Of a stretch of DNA of 28,181 nucleotides, positions 21,430-26,685 are shown piece by piece (within the stretch, counting starts at the first letter, position 1; each line of letters opens with the position of its first letter). The notes under the pieces were generated by a model that saw nothing but the letters and a program-made list of their open reading frames with translations, was not told the origin of the DNA and did no database searches. The DNA comes from a virus, in the IMG/VR virus record IMGVR_UViG_3300042691_033664, positions 1 to 28,181 of that record; one strand, written 5' to 3'. Position numbers and translations under genes: made by a program.

Positions 21430-21453
21430 GTTTCAATCCCTAATAGGGGTTAT
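21430..21453 (-). repeat. degenerate CRISPR-repeat-like half unit
   Basis: On the minus strand it ends CCCCTATTAGGGATTGAAAC. The hairpin loop and the GGGATTGAAAC handle match the complete unit at 21475 (CCCTTTTAGGGATTGAAAC), but the 5' half of the repeat is missing. The two units are 45 nt apart start to start, too close for a normal spacer. Confidence 0.65.
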
Positions 21454-21462
21454 CCACCTAGA

Positions 21463-21523
21463 CCTTATAGATGAGTTTCAATCCCTAAAAGGGTTTTAGA
21501 GGCTTTGAATCCTTATAGATGAG
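21463..21523. repeat. 13-bp direct repeats flanking a CRISPR-like unit
   Basis: CCTTATAGATGAG occurs at 21463-21475 and 21511-21523. The right copy contains the 3' acceptor strand of the tRNA-like gene; the left copy lies across the CRISPR-like unit. This is what an insertion or att-like duplication at a tRNA 3' end would leave. Confidence 0.7.
21475..21510 (-). repeat. solitary CRISPR-repeat-like unit B
   Basis: A 36-nt unit on the minus strand that begins ATTCAAAGCCTC, continues with the hairpin CCCTTTTAGGG and ends ATTGAAAC. From memory this is the form of cyanobacterial subtype I-D/III repeats, whose last eight bases become the crRNA 5' handle. It is identical to the unit at 24726; the identity extends over 41 nt. 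There is no array, spacer series or cas gene. It begins 5 nt after the 3' end of the tRNA-like gene on the same strand. Confidence 0.8.
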
Positions 21524-21642
21524 ACAGGATTTGAACCTGTAAGGAACACTCTGATAGCTGGCAATACAGCCATAGCAGAGGACGGGGTTAATTCCACATA
21601 TTAAGTTCCAGCCTATGCGTTTACCAATTCCGCCACTCATCT
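21516..21642 (-). tRNA. tRNA-Leu-like gene with an enlarged middle
   Basis: Minus strand: acceptor AGATGAG/CTCATCT pairs over 7 bp, followed by TG, a D arm GCGGAATTGGTAAACGC as in Leu tRNAs, and a perfect T arm ACAGG-TTCAAAT-CCTGT with the canonical TTCAAAT loop. No CCA is encoded. The region between the D and T arms is 76 nt, about 40 more than expected. It contains CTTAA (possible UAA anticodon) and a long hairpin (CTCTG...CAGAG enclosing ATGGCTG/CAGCTAT), but no normal anticodon stem. It may carry an insert, a giant variable arm, or be a decoy; the cyanobacterial Leu(UAA) group I intron would be much longer. Confidence 0.6.
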
Positions 21643-22014
21643 TACCGCTAATATATTTCTCGGCCCATAGCTTGCCGTAGTTGTCTTTACAGTTCAACAT
21701 CTGTTGCCATGTTTAGGATGTGGATAGCGCCACTTGCAGTTTAAAGAGCTTAGCAACAACTCTCCATACCTTCCTGTTTAAAGTCTGTTCGGATGCATGG
21801 TTCGATAGACTAATCAAGAGGCAAGGTTAGACATAGACTAACACTACTAAGCAAAGGTCATGACTCCTCTACACTTTCGCCGCTAAATCCAGAGCTTGCT
21901 TGCTGTATGCGCTTGGATGAACAACTGCTAAATCCAAGTGTGACAGTAGAACGGAGCAGTTCCTCGTACAGTGCTGATATGCACCTACTCTTGATAGTGG
22001 TTGAGGTTATCTAA

Positions 22015-22047
22015 CACTATCCCCTAGCGTAGATGCTAGAGGTAGTG
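22015..22047. repeat. GCGTAGCG-type element 9 with strong dyad
   Basis: CACTA-TC-CC-CTAGC-GTAGAT-GCTAG-A-GG-TAGTG: three stem segments pair in order. It ends 66 nt from the stop of the minus gene at 22113, in the non-coding block. Confidence 0.65.
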
Positions 22048-22070
22048 GTCAGGACAATGTGCCGCATCGT

Positions 22071-22090
22071 CCCCCAGTAGCGTAGCGTCC
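22071..22090. repeat. GCGTAGCG element 10
   Basis: CCCCC-AG-TAGCGTAGCG-TCC, followed by TTGAGGATAG, 22 nt beyond the stop of the minus gene 22113-22688. The same longer form (AGTAGCGTAGCGTCCTTGAG) is found at 24998, also just after a minus gene. Confidence 0.6.
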
Positions 22091-22112
22091 TTGAGGATAG
22101 AGTACTAGATGG

Positions 22113-22688
22113 TTAGAAAGATTCAGGCTTTTCTTTCCCATTAAGAATATCGATAGCACCAAGTACTTCAACTAGAGCTTTAGAGAGTTTCCCTTGAGCT
22201 TTGAGTTCTTTAATGCTAGGAGCTTTGCCACCAAGGATTTCAATCTGAACTTTGCGAAGTACATCAACACAACCTTCGATAAGGTCTGTCATGTCAAAGC
22301 GCTTGTCACGCTCTAAATTAGCAGGAGTAAATAGGCTTAGCTGACTAGCTACTTTACTAGCAGCAAACTGATAGTCTTCAAACTTAGTCAATTCGGCTGG
22401 TGGGTTTTCCATAGTTGCTAATGCGCTAGTAATATCAAAGTCAGGGGACTCTTGTACTTTAGATGCTTGGTCGGAATTAGTCATCATGTAACTAGAGCCT
22501 TCACCTTGCTTACCCTTAATAGTCTGTATCTCCCAGCCATCTTTACGAAGCACAGAAATAAAGTGTGATGCTCTATTGGTATGAGCAAATTTCTCAATCT
22601 CTTTCTCATGATGTTGACCACCAGTTGAGAGGAGAGACAATACCAATAGAGCAATAGGGGATGTAGGGGGCGCAATGAATTGTGTCAT
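22113..22688 (-). CDS. hypothetical protein with winged-helix-like N-terminus
   Basis: 191 residues. Residues 10-70 (SPIALLVLSLLSTGGQHHEK, then EIEKFAHTNRASHFISVLRK and DGWEIQTIKGKQGEGSSYMM) fit a winged helix: a helix, a helix-turn-helix with N-R-A-S-x-x-I-S-x-L-R, then a wing with G-x-x-Y. The rest is helical and acidic. Possible transcription regulator or replication accessory. It lies between the 12-bp hairpin at 22696 (upstream) and the element at 22071 (downstream), so it is probably its own transcription or processing unit. Confidence 0.5.
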   Translation of the reverse strand: MTQFIAPPTSPIALLVLSLLSTGGQHHEKEIEKFAHTNRASHFISVLRKDGWEIQTIKGKQGEGSSYMMTNSDQASKVQESPDFDITSALATMENPPAELTKFEDYQFAASKVASQLSLFTPANLERDKRFDMTDLIEGCVDVLRKVQIEILGGKAPSIKELKAQGKLSKALVEVLGAIDILNGKEKPESF

Positions 22689-22695
22689 ACGTTTA

Positions 22696-22727
22696 GCTAT
22701 TAGATAGTTTTAGTTCTATCTAATAGC
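22696..22727. promoter_or_regulatory. 12-bp perfect hairpin with 8-nt loop
   Basis: GCTATTAGATAG (22696-22707) and CTATCTAATAGC (22716-22727) pair fully. The right arm continues into the core GCGTAGCGC and a second TATCTAAT, so two alternative hairpins are possible. It fills the gap between the stop at 22738 and the ATG at 22688 of two minus genes. No T run: a processing site, operator or stability element is more likely than a terminator. Confidence 0.75.
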
Positions 22728-22737
22728 GTAGCGCTAT

Positions 22738-23433
22738 CTAATCTTGCTCAGTGTCATCATCTTCATCATCTTCATCATCTTCATCAATATCATCTAACTC
22801 AGAGTCAGATAACTCATAGGTAGCATCATTGAAGCCAATGGTAGCTGAGACTTCGACAGGGGCAATGTTAGTAAGCAAGGGTCTATCACGCATTGACTCA
22901 GTGACTCTAGCTACATCATTAGCAATAGATGCTGAGACTTCGTCAGCAGTAACTACTCGTTGAGCAGCGCGTAAAGTATTTGCCTGCTCTACTTCAACAT
23001 CCATGCCAGCAACCTTCACCGTATCACCACAACCACCACCACAAGGAGTAGGCGCTGTGATTTGGGTAAATGCACCACGGGCTACATCAAGGATCATGGA
23101 TAGTTGCTGTGTTGTGAGAGCGCTAAAGTCAATGGATAGAACTTCATTAACTAGGAATAGCTTAGTCTCAGCGTCTAGTACCATAGCCTTAGTTACTGAT
23201 GTGTAGGGGTATAGATAACCTTCATTCCCACGGGTAATCTCTCTACCTGTGGTAGGGTTAAAACGCTTACCATTGTCTAGGATAAAGGACTTGTCATCAC
23301 TCACCATTACCTTAGTAGTCTGTAAACCGTGAAGGTATTGATTACCATGAGTGTGAGAGTCTGCATAATAAACTACAGCACCAGCGTGGACTTCGGAAGG
23401 ATGTAGTGGGTCAGTTTCAAATAGATTTGTCAT
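22738..23433 (-). CDS. hypothetical protein with polyacidic tail
   Basis: 231 residues. Residues 15-110 look like a beta-rich domain (SEVHAGAVVYYADSHTHGNQ; LDNGKRFNPTTGREITRG). A CGGGCGD loop near residue 135 may bind metal. The end is a run of Asp and Glu (DDIDEDDEDDEDDDTEQD) encoded by a 9-base repeat (tcatcttca on the plus strand). Acidic tails of this type occur in phage SSBs and in DNA-mimic proteins. Its ATG overlaps the stop of the lipoprotein gene by four bases. Confidence 0.5.
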   Translation of the reverse strand: MTNLFETDPLHPSEVHAGAVVYYADSHTHGNQYLHGLQTTKVMVSDDKSFILDNGKRFNPTTGREITRGNEGYLYPYTSVTKAMVLDAETKLFLVNEVLSIDFSALTTQQLSMILDVARGAFTQITAPTPCGGGCGDTVKVAGMDVEVEQANTLRAAQRVVTADEVSASIANDVARVTESMRDRPLLTNIAPVEVSATIGFNDATYELSDSELDDIDEDDEDDEDDDTEQD

Positions 23434-23555
23434 TTAGATTCACGTGGTTGAGGCTTAGTTGGACAGTCTGGATAGCCGGGAACACAAGAATCATCCTTTG
23501 CGTCACAGCTAGCCAACAGCACAACTATGACGCAAAGGATGCTAAGTATTCTCAT
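23430..23555 (-). CDS. small predicted lipoprotein
   Basis: 41 residues: MRILSILCVIVVLLASCDAK, then DDSCVPGYPDCPTKPQPRES and K. A basic start, a hydrophobic stretch and the lipobox LASC (Cys17) predict cleavage by signal peptidase II and an N-terminal lipid anchor; Asp at +2 would suggest inner-membrane retention by the E. coli rule. The mature 25 residues are Pro/Cys-rich. Stop overlaps the next ATG (ATGA). Small phage lipoproteins act as Rz1-type spanins or superinfection-exclusion factors; the early-gene setting favours exclusion, but this is inferred. Confidence 0.7.
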   Translation of the reverse strand: MRILSILCVIVVLLASCDAKDDSCVPGYPDCPTKPQPRESK

Positions 23556-23562
23556 GGTCTCG

Positions 23563-23594
23563 GATTAGTTGTTTATCTAATCGCGTAGCATTAA
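23563..23594. promoter_or_regulatory. palindromic element upstream of the lipoprotein gene
   Basis: GATTAG (23563-23568) pairs with CTAATC (23577-23582), followed by GCGTAGCATTA. The word TTATCTAATCGCGTAGCATTA nearly repeats that upstream of the XRE gene at 14320. About 125 nt of sequence to its right (to 23718) hold no gene I can see. Confidence 0.5.
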
Positions 23595-23718
23595 TTGAGT
23601 GTTGAGAGGTAAATCCTTACTCCAAGTGGTTAGCTTAGGTAGATTATTTATAGCTCCCGTTTGACTACCACACTAAACTGTTAGCGCATGGTGTTGACGG
23701 ATTGCGAACCTCATTATC

Positions 23719-24450
23719 CTAAACGTCTACAGTAGTATCAAAGTCAGCGCCATCATCTACAGCAGCAGATAGCATTACGGGTGCATTACCCTTAAGTGCA
23801 TGGTACTGAGAGATAGCAGCAGCATCAATAGTTGCATTACCACTAATGGGAACTAGACTACCATCGTAAGCTTGTTCACCAATCTTAGATACAACATCCC
23901 TGCCTTCGCCTTCAATCCAAGCTGCTACCTTCTTCATGTATTCCTTAGTAGCCTTGTCAACCTTAGCGTCATCAACAATAGCAAACTCTAAAGTGTCAAT
24001 ACCCTTACGAGTTTTTGTTTCGTACTTAGCTGGCTTGAATGTGGTGACAACTTCATAGAGAGCTTTACCAGAGTTCTGAACTACTGCCATGTGCTTCTCA
24101 AAGTTCTGTTGAGCCTTTGTGACAAGGTACGTTGCGATGAGGTTACCAACTGGGAGAAACTCATGCTTGTTCTTAGCAGTGGGAAGGACAATCCAATACA
24201 ATACCCAAATCTTCTCAGTGATGGGAGTTACTTCTTTGGTCTGTTCATCTTCTCTAGTACGAAGTTCACCATAGAAGTGAGAGAGTCCTACGACAGCCGC
24301 ATCAGGCATGATAGGATTCTCGTTCTCATCACGAATAAATCCATCAGCTTGAAAAGCAAAACATCTTTCCTTATTGTTATAACGCAAAGGAAATGGTGGC
24401 ACTGATACCTTAATGTCACCAGTGCTGGGCTTGGTAAATACAATGGTCAT
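23719..24450 (-). CDS. hypothetical early protein
   Basis: 243 residues. Starts MTIVFTKPSTGDIKVSVPPF and has a beta-rich middle (KIWVLYWIVLPTAKNKHEFL), then alternating helices; ends acidic (DDGADFDTTVDV). Not recognised. Length, lack of membrane segments and a place between the SSB-like gene and nuclease units suggest a DNA-metabolism or replication accessory. The 602-nt non-coding block lies directly upstream of its ATG. Confidence 0.5.
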   Translation of the reverse strand: MTIVFTKPSTGDIKVSVPPFPLRYNNKERCFAFQADGFIRDENENPIMPDAAVVGLSHFYGELRTREDEQTKEVTPITEKIWVLYWIVLPTAKNKHEFLPVGNLIATYLVTKAQQNFEKHMAVVQNSGKALYEVVTTFKPAKYETKTRKGIDTLEFAIVDDAKVDKATKEYMKKVAAWIEGEGRDVVSKIGEQAYDGSLVPISGNATIDAAAISQYHALKGNAPVMLSAAVDDGADFDTTVDV

Positions 24451-24546
24451 ACTGTTACTGTTAAGTTAGTTGAACTGGAAACTGATGTTATACACCAGAC
24501 TCATTGGCGTTGCTATTGTATAACACCACAATGGCTTATAAGCATC

Positions 24547-24630
24547 CCTTTGCGTAGCACAAGCGCCATAGCACGGTCTGTCGCCGCGAGCTAGCTCAGA
24601 CTCTGGTGATAACTGCGAGGTACGCAAAGG
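24547..24630. ncRNA. 84-nt closed-stem structure, candidate small RNA
   Basis: CCTTTGCGTA (24547-24556) pairs perfectly with TACGCAAAGG (24621-24630). The 64-nt interior includes the palindrome GAGCTAGCTC and GTCTG/CAGAC arms. The size is tRNA-like, but no T arm or D arm can be found. Strand cannot be decided from the sequence. Confidence 0.4.
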
Positions 24631-24637
24631 ACGCACG

Positions 24638-24651
24638 GCTTAACGTTAAGC
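24638..24651. repeat. perfect 14-bp palindrome
   Basis: GCTTAACGTTAAGC. It lies 7 nt after the 84-nt structure and 2 nt before a GCGTAGCG hairpin. Candidate protein-binding site. Confidence 0.6.
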
Positions 24652-24653
24652 AT

Positions 24654-24675
24654 TCCCTAGCGTAGCGCTTTGGGA
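24654..24675. repeat. GCGTAGCG element 15
   Basis: TCCC-TAGCGTAGCG-CTTT-GGGA; the four outer bases pair. Confidence 0.55.
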
Positions 24676-24725
24676 GATGATGTTACGAGAAAGGGAGAAC
24701 TCTAATCTGTCCTCTGCTGAATTGA

Positions 24726-24761
24726 GTTTCAATCCCTAAAAGGGTTTTAGAGGCTTTGAAT
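24726..24761 (-). repeat. solitary CRISPR-repeat-like unit C
   Basis: Identical over 36 nt (41 nt with flanks, 24723-24763) to the unit at 21475, 3.25 kb away. On the minus strand it ends CCCTTTTAGGGATTGAAAC. No second repeat or spacer follows; a GTA-type element variant (CCCCTAACGTAG) abuts it on the plus-strand right side. Conservation of the whole unit, in contrast to its surroundings, argues for function in both places. Confidence 0.8.
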
Positions 24762-24845
24762 CCCTATCCCCTAACGTAGTAGCCATGACTCTTATCGAAC
24801 TACTGTTAAGTAGATGCGCTTGTGGGGCATTGACGGCACACTCGT

Positions 24846-24925
24846 TATGAGGACTATACATTAGAGGATAAGGATGTGGTGTGAGACGGAGAGCAAAGGA
24901 GTAGGCTGACTAAGTTGTCCTCATA
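24846..24925. ncRNA. 80-nt closed-stem structure, candidate small RNA
   Basis: TATGAGGAC (24846-24854) pairs perfectly with GTCCTCATA (24917-24925). The interior is purine-rich on the plus strand (GAGGATAAGGATGTGG and onward). Similar in size and design to the 84-nt unit at 24547 but unrelated in sequence. Confidence 0.35.
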
Positions 24926-24991
24926 GAGGCTTACCCAACCTTTCAACCCTTTGCGAAGAAACTAGGAGTTGAGTAAGGCAATCCTATCTTC

Positions 24992-25023
24992 TTCCCCTAG
25001 TAGCGTAGCGTCCTTGAGGGGAG
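24992..25023. repeat. GCGTAGCG element 17
   Basis: TTCCCCT (24992-24998) pairs with AGGGGAG (25017-25023) around AGTAGCGTAGCGTCCTTG. Located 30 nt beyond the stop of the minus gene at 25053, so a 3' hairpin for that unit is plausible. Confidence 0.65.
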
Positions 25024-25052
25024 AGCGCTAGAAGGTTAGCCTTTAGGCAGAG

Positions 25053-25238
25053 TCATTCTATAACAGTAGTCACAAGTTCTTGGGTAACGATTCTGTATTG
25101 TACGATAGGATCTCTTTTCTTTAAAGAAGCCAGTTGGTCTCTGGCAAACTCTAATGATAGATGCTCACTTTCGTGACTCCATGAGTCGCCCCAATGTTCA
25201 CCTCTGTTCTTAGGATTACCTTGAATAATGTATTTCAT
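25053..25238 (-). CDS. small hypothetical protein
   Basis: 61 residues. MKYIIQGNPKNRGEHWGDSW, then SHESEHLSLEFARDQLASLK and KRDPIVQYRIVTQELVTTVI plus E. A strand, a loop with His/Trp, a helix (SLEFARDQLASLKKR) and a strand (QYRIVTQEL). I have seen similar 'K-Y-x-I-Q, then YRIV' small proteins in phages; their function is unknown. It follows the upstream gene by 3 nt. Confidence 0.55.
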   Translation of the reverse strand: MKYIIQGNPKNRGEHWGDSWSHESEHLSLEFARDQLASLKKRDPIVQYRIVTQELVTTVIE

Positions 25239-25241
25239 GGC

Positions 25242-25835
25242 TTAACCTTTGGGTAAAGACTTTGGATTCTGTGAGCGCCTAACTCTTATGTGTTTGCCTT
25301 GAGTAAAGTTAAAGTACTTGTGCACTTCTGGTTTATCTTGGTTAGCTTTGACGTATGCACTGTCATAGGAATATTCCACTATCACCTTCTTCTTAAAGAT
25401 GTGTGGATACTCTGCACATAGACGCTCCATTTCTTCAGAGTCAGAAATATCAAATAGTGGTTGAGCTTTAACAGGATTGTTCTGAATACACAATGACTCA
25501 GCACTACCTTCTAATCGGTTAGGGATTTCGCCAACTTCATAGAGTTCAAGGATGGACTCATTAACGAAGGACAAAGCACCAGCCATTTGAGTAGAGAACT
25601 CTCGATAGGCTTCTGCTCGCTCATTGTAGAATACGCTATTTGCTTCTAGCTTGTTTCTTAACTCAATGAGTAAGTCTACTCCTGCTTGGTTTTGTTCAAG
25701 GATAGAATGTATTTGATTAAGGAGTTGAGATTGGTCTGTATCTTCATCGCTTAGCAACTCTACCAACTCATCGGCTTGATGAATGGTAGAGCGTACTAGG
25801 GCTAGTTCATGGATGTATTGTGGCATTACCGTCAT
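25242..25835 (-). CDS. hypothetical protein, possibly Gp157-like
   Basis: 197 residues. The first 130 are a long helical, coiled-coil-like region (SQLLNQIHSILEQNQAGVDL; NERAEAYREFSTQMAGAL), and the last 60 are strands with basic residues (KKKVIVEYSYDSAYVKANQD; GKHIRVRRSQ). A helical half with A-x-x-Y-R-E-x followed by a 'P-x-x-F/I-K-K-x-V-x-V' end is reminiscent of siphovirus Gp157 proteins, which are linked to phage resistance and recombination. The match is loose. A second ATG at 25826 is an alternative start. Confidence 0.45.
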   Translation of the reverse strand: MTVMPQYIHELALVRSTIHQADELVELLSDEDTDQSQLLNQIHSILEQNQAGVDLLIELRNKLEANSVFYNERAEAYREFSTQMAGALSFVNESILELYEVGEIPNRLEGSAESLCIQNNPVKAQPLFDISDSEEMERLCAEYPHIFKKKVIVEYSYDSAYVKANQDKPEVHKYFNFTQGKHIRVRRSQNPKSLPKG

Positions 25836-25852
25836 CTTTAAAGTTATCCCAC

Positions 25853-25861
25853 CCCGTAGGG
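25853..25861. repeat. minimal GTA-loop hairpin
   Basis: CCC-GTA-GGG, 18 nt upstream of the minus ATG at 25835. The rest of the 163-nt gap to 25998 contains one further stem (TCCGA / TCGGA, about 25939-25974 within GTCCGA and TCGGAC) and no gene. Confidence 0.45.
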
Positions 25862-25998
25862 ACTAGGTACGGATTGCTCCATACCTAATTACAGCACGTC
25901 TCTGCTAGGACATCATCACGGTCATAACAAGCCTTGCGTCCGAGTGCCACACGAGTCTAGGAATCGTTCGGACTAAAGATGACATCGGCTTGATTTAA

Positions 25999-26265
25999 TT
26001 AACCTACACCTGATAACAGGGCTTCAACTGGGATGTTTGGTAGCTCTACAGTGGACTTAGTGATAGCACTGAACTGAGTGCTTAGGTCTTGAACCTTCTC
26101 AATAGGGCTATCATGCATTGGGAGCTTAAATACAATGCATAGGTTCTCTGCATAATCAACAGCATTCTTAGCAGCATCAGTTTGATAGTATTCACCAGAG
26201 TAAAATACTTTTGTCCCGTGATGGGGATGCTCTACTAGGTAGCAGTACTTTTGTTCTTCAGTCAT
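25999..26265 (-). CDS. hypothetical protein
   Basis: 88 residues. MTEEQKYCYLVEHPHHGTKV, then FYSGEYYQTDAAKNAVDYAE. A strand with C-Y-L-V-E, a Tyr-rich turn, a helix, and a hydrophobic C-terminus (NIPVEALLSGVG). No recognised family. It stands as a single gene between hairpin elements (26284 upstream). Confidence 0.5.
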   Translation of the reverse strand: MTEEQKYCYLVEHPHHGTKVFYSGEYYQTDAAKNAVDYAENLCIVFKLPMHDSPIEKVQDLSTQFSAITKSTVELPNIPVEALLSGVG

Positions 26266-26283
26266 TACTTTAATCTCATAAGT

Positions 26284-26315
26284 TCTATCCCCTAGCGTAG
26301 CGCTTTGAGGATAGA
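26284..26315. repeat. GCGTAGCG element 19 with hairpin
   Basis: TCTATCC (26284-26290) pairs with GGATAGA (26309-26315) around CCTAGCGTAGCGCTTTGA. Lies between the stop at 26326 and the ATG at 26265 of two minus genes. Confidence 0.7.
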
Positions 26316-26325
26316 TACTTGAAGG

Positions 26326-26685
26326 TTAGGGTGAGTTGATAGCGCGTAGGTTAATGGCATCTACAGCCAATGCTATAGCCCTGTGGTAGATAGGTTCTAG
26401 ATAGTCCTTACCTTCCATGATTCCTTGCTTGAGATAGCAAATCATGTCTACTATCTCTTCAATAGCATCAGTCTCGCAATCACGACCATTGAAAGCCTGT
26501 AGATAAGTACCGTACTCTGCTAGTCCAATCTTCTTCCTATCATCAATCTCCTTAGCTAGAAGATGATTACCAGTTGTGTAGGTAATTAGGTCAATGATTA
26601 CCAAGTCATGGATAGGTGTGGTAGTTCTTTTAATAGGCGCTGGTTGCGGTGTATAGCCTGTATCAATAGCTTCAGTTGGTTTCAT
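26326..26685 (-). CDS. MazG/all-alpha NTP pyrophosphohydrolase-like protein
   Basis: 119 residues, ribosome site AGAGGAAAGAG upstream. After a Pro/Thr-rich start, KKIGLAEYGTYLQAFNGRDC, then ETDAIEEIVDMICYLKQGIM. 'R-x-x-G-L-x-x-Y-G-x-x-L-x-x-F-N-G-R-D, then D-A-x-E-E-x-x-D' is a pattern I know from phage all-alpha NTP-PPase relatives of MazG; E76/E77 and D80 would bind metal. If so, the phage has two such enzymes (with 14639-14971) for different nucleotides. Its ATG overlaps the SWIM gene stop by four bases. Confidence 0.55.
   Translation of the reverse strand: MKPTEAIDTGYTPQPAPIKRTTTPIHDLVIIDLITYTTGNHLLAKEIDDRKKIGLAEYGTYLQAFNGRDCETDAIEEIVDMICYLKQGIMEGKDYLEPIYHRAIALAVDAINLRAINSP

Larger units (their letters stand above)
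20835..22112. other. 1.3-kb non-coding block
   Basis: No convincing protein gene on either strand; a 71-codon ORF at 21485-21700 only runs through the tRNA-like gene. It contains a 20-bp palindrome (21174), CRISPR-repeat-like units (21430 and 21475), a tRNA-Leu-like gene (21516), a 7-bp hairpin (CTTGGAT / ATCCAAG, 21912-21938) with the repeated word GCTAAATCCA, and two GCGTAGCG elements near its right end. The remainder (about 20840-21160 and 21650-21900) has no structure I can name. It may hold a promoter region, small RNAs or a replication origin. Confidence 0.6.
24451..25052. other. 602-nt structured non-coding block
   Basis: No protein gene fits. In order it holds an 84-nt closed-stem unit (24547-24630), a 14-bp palindrome (24638-24651), a GCGTAGCG hairpin (24654-24675), the second CRISPR-repeat-like unit (24726-24761) with a variant element directly after it, an 80-nt closed-stem unit (24846-24925) and another GCGTAGCG hairpin (24992-25023). 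This density suggests structured small RNAs or an origin region. Confidence 0.55.

Noticed and set aside
21430-21510. A true CRISPR array
   Set aside because: Only one full and one half unit, 45 nt apart, no spacers of normal length, no cas genes.
21516-21642. Group I intron in tRNA-Leu(UAA)
   Set aside because: The extra sequence is only about 40 nt, far too short for a group I intron, and the conserved core elements are not seen.
21485-21700. 71-codon minus ORF
   Set aside because: It runs through the tRNA-like gene and the CRISPR-like unit, and its protein has no plausible pattern; likely a chance frame.
25863-25998. tRNA-like pieces (GTTCGGAC and CCGAGTGCC)
   Set aside because: No T arm of correct form and no acceptor pairing could be built; left as a plain stem.
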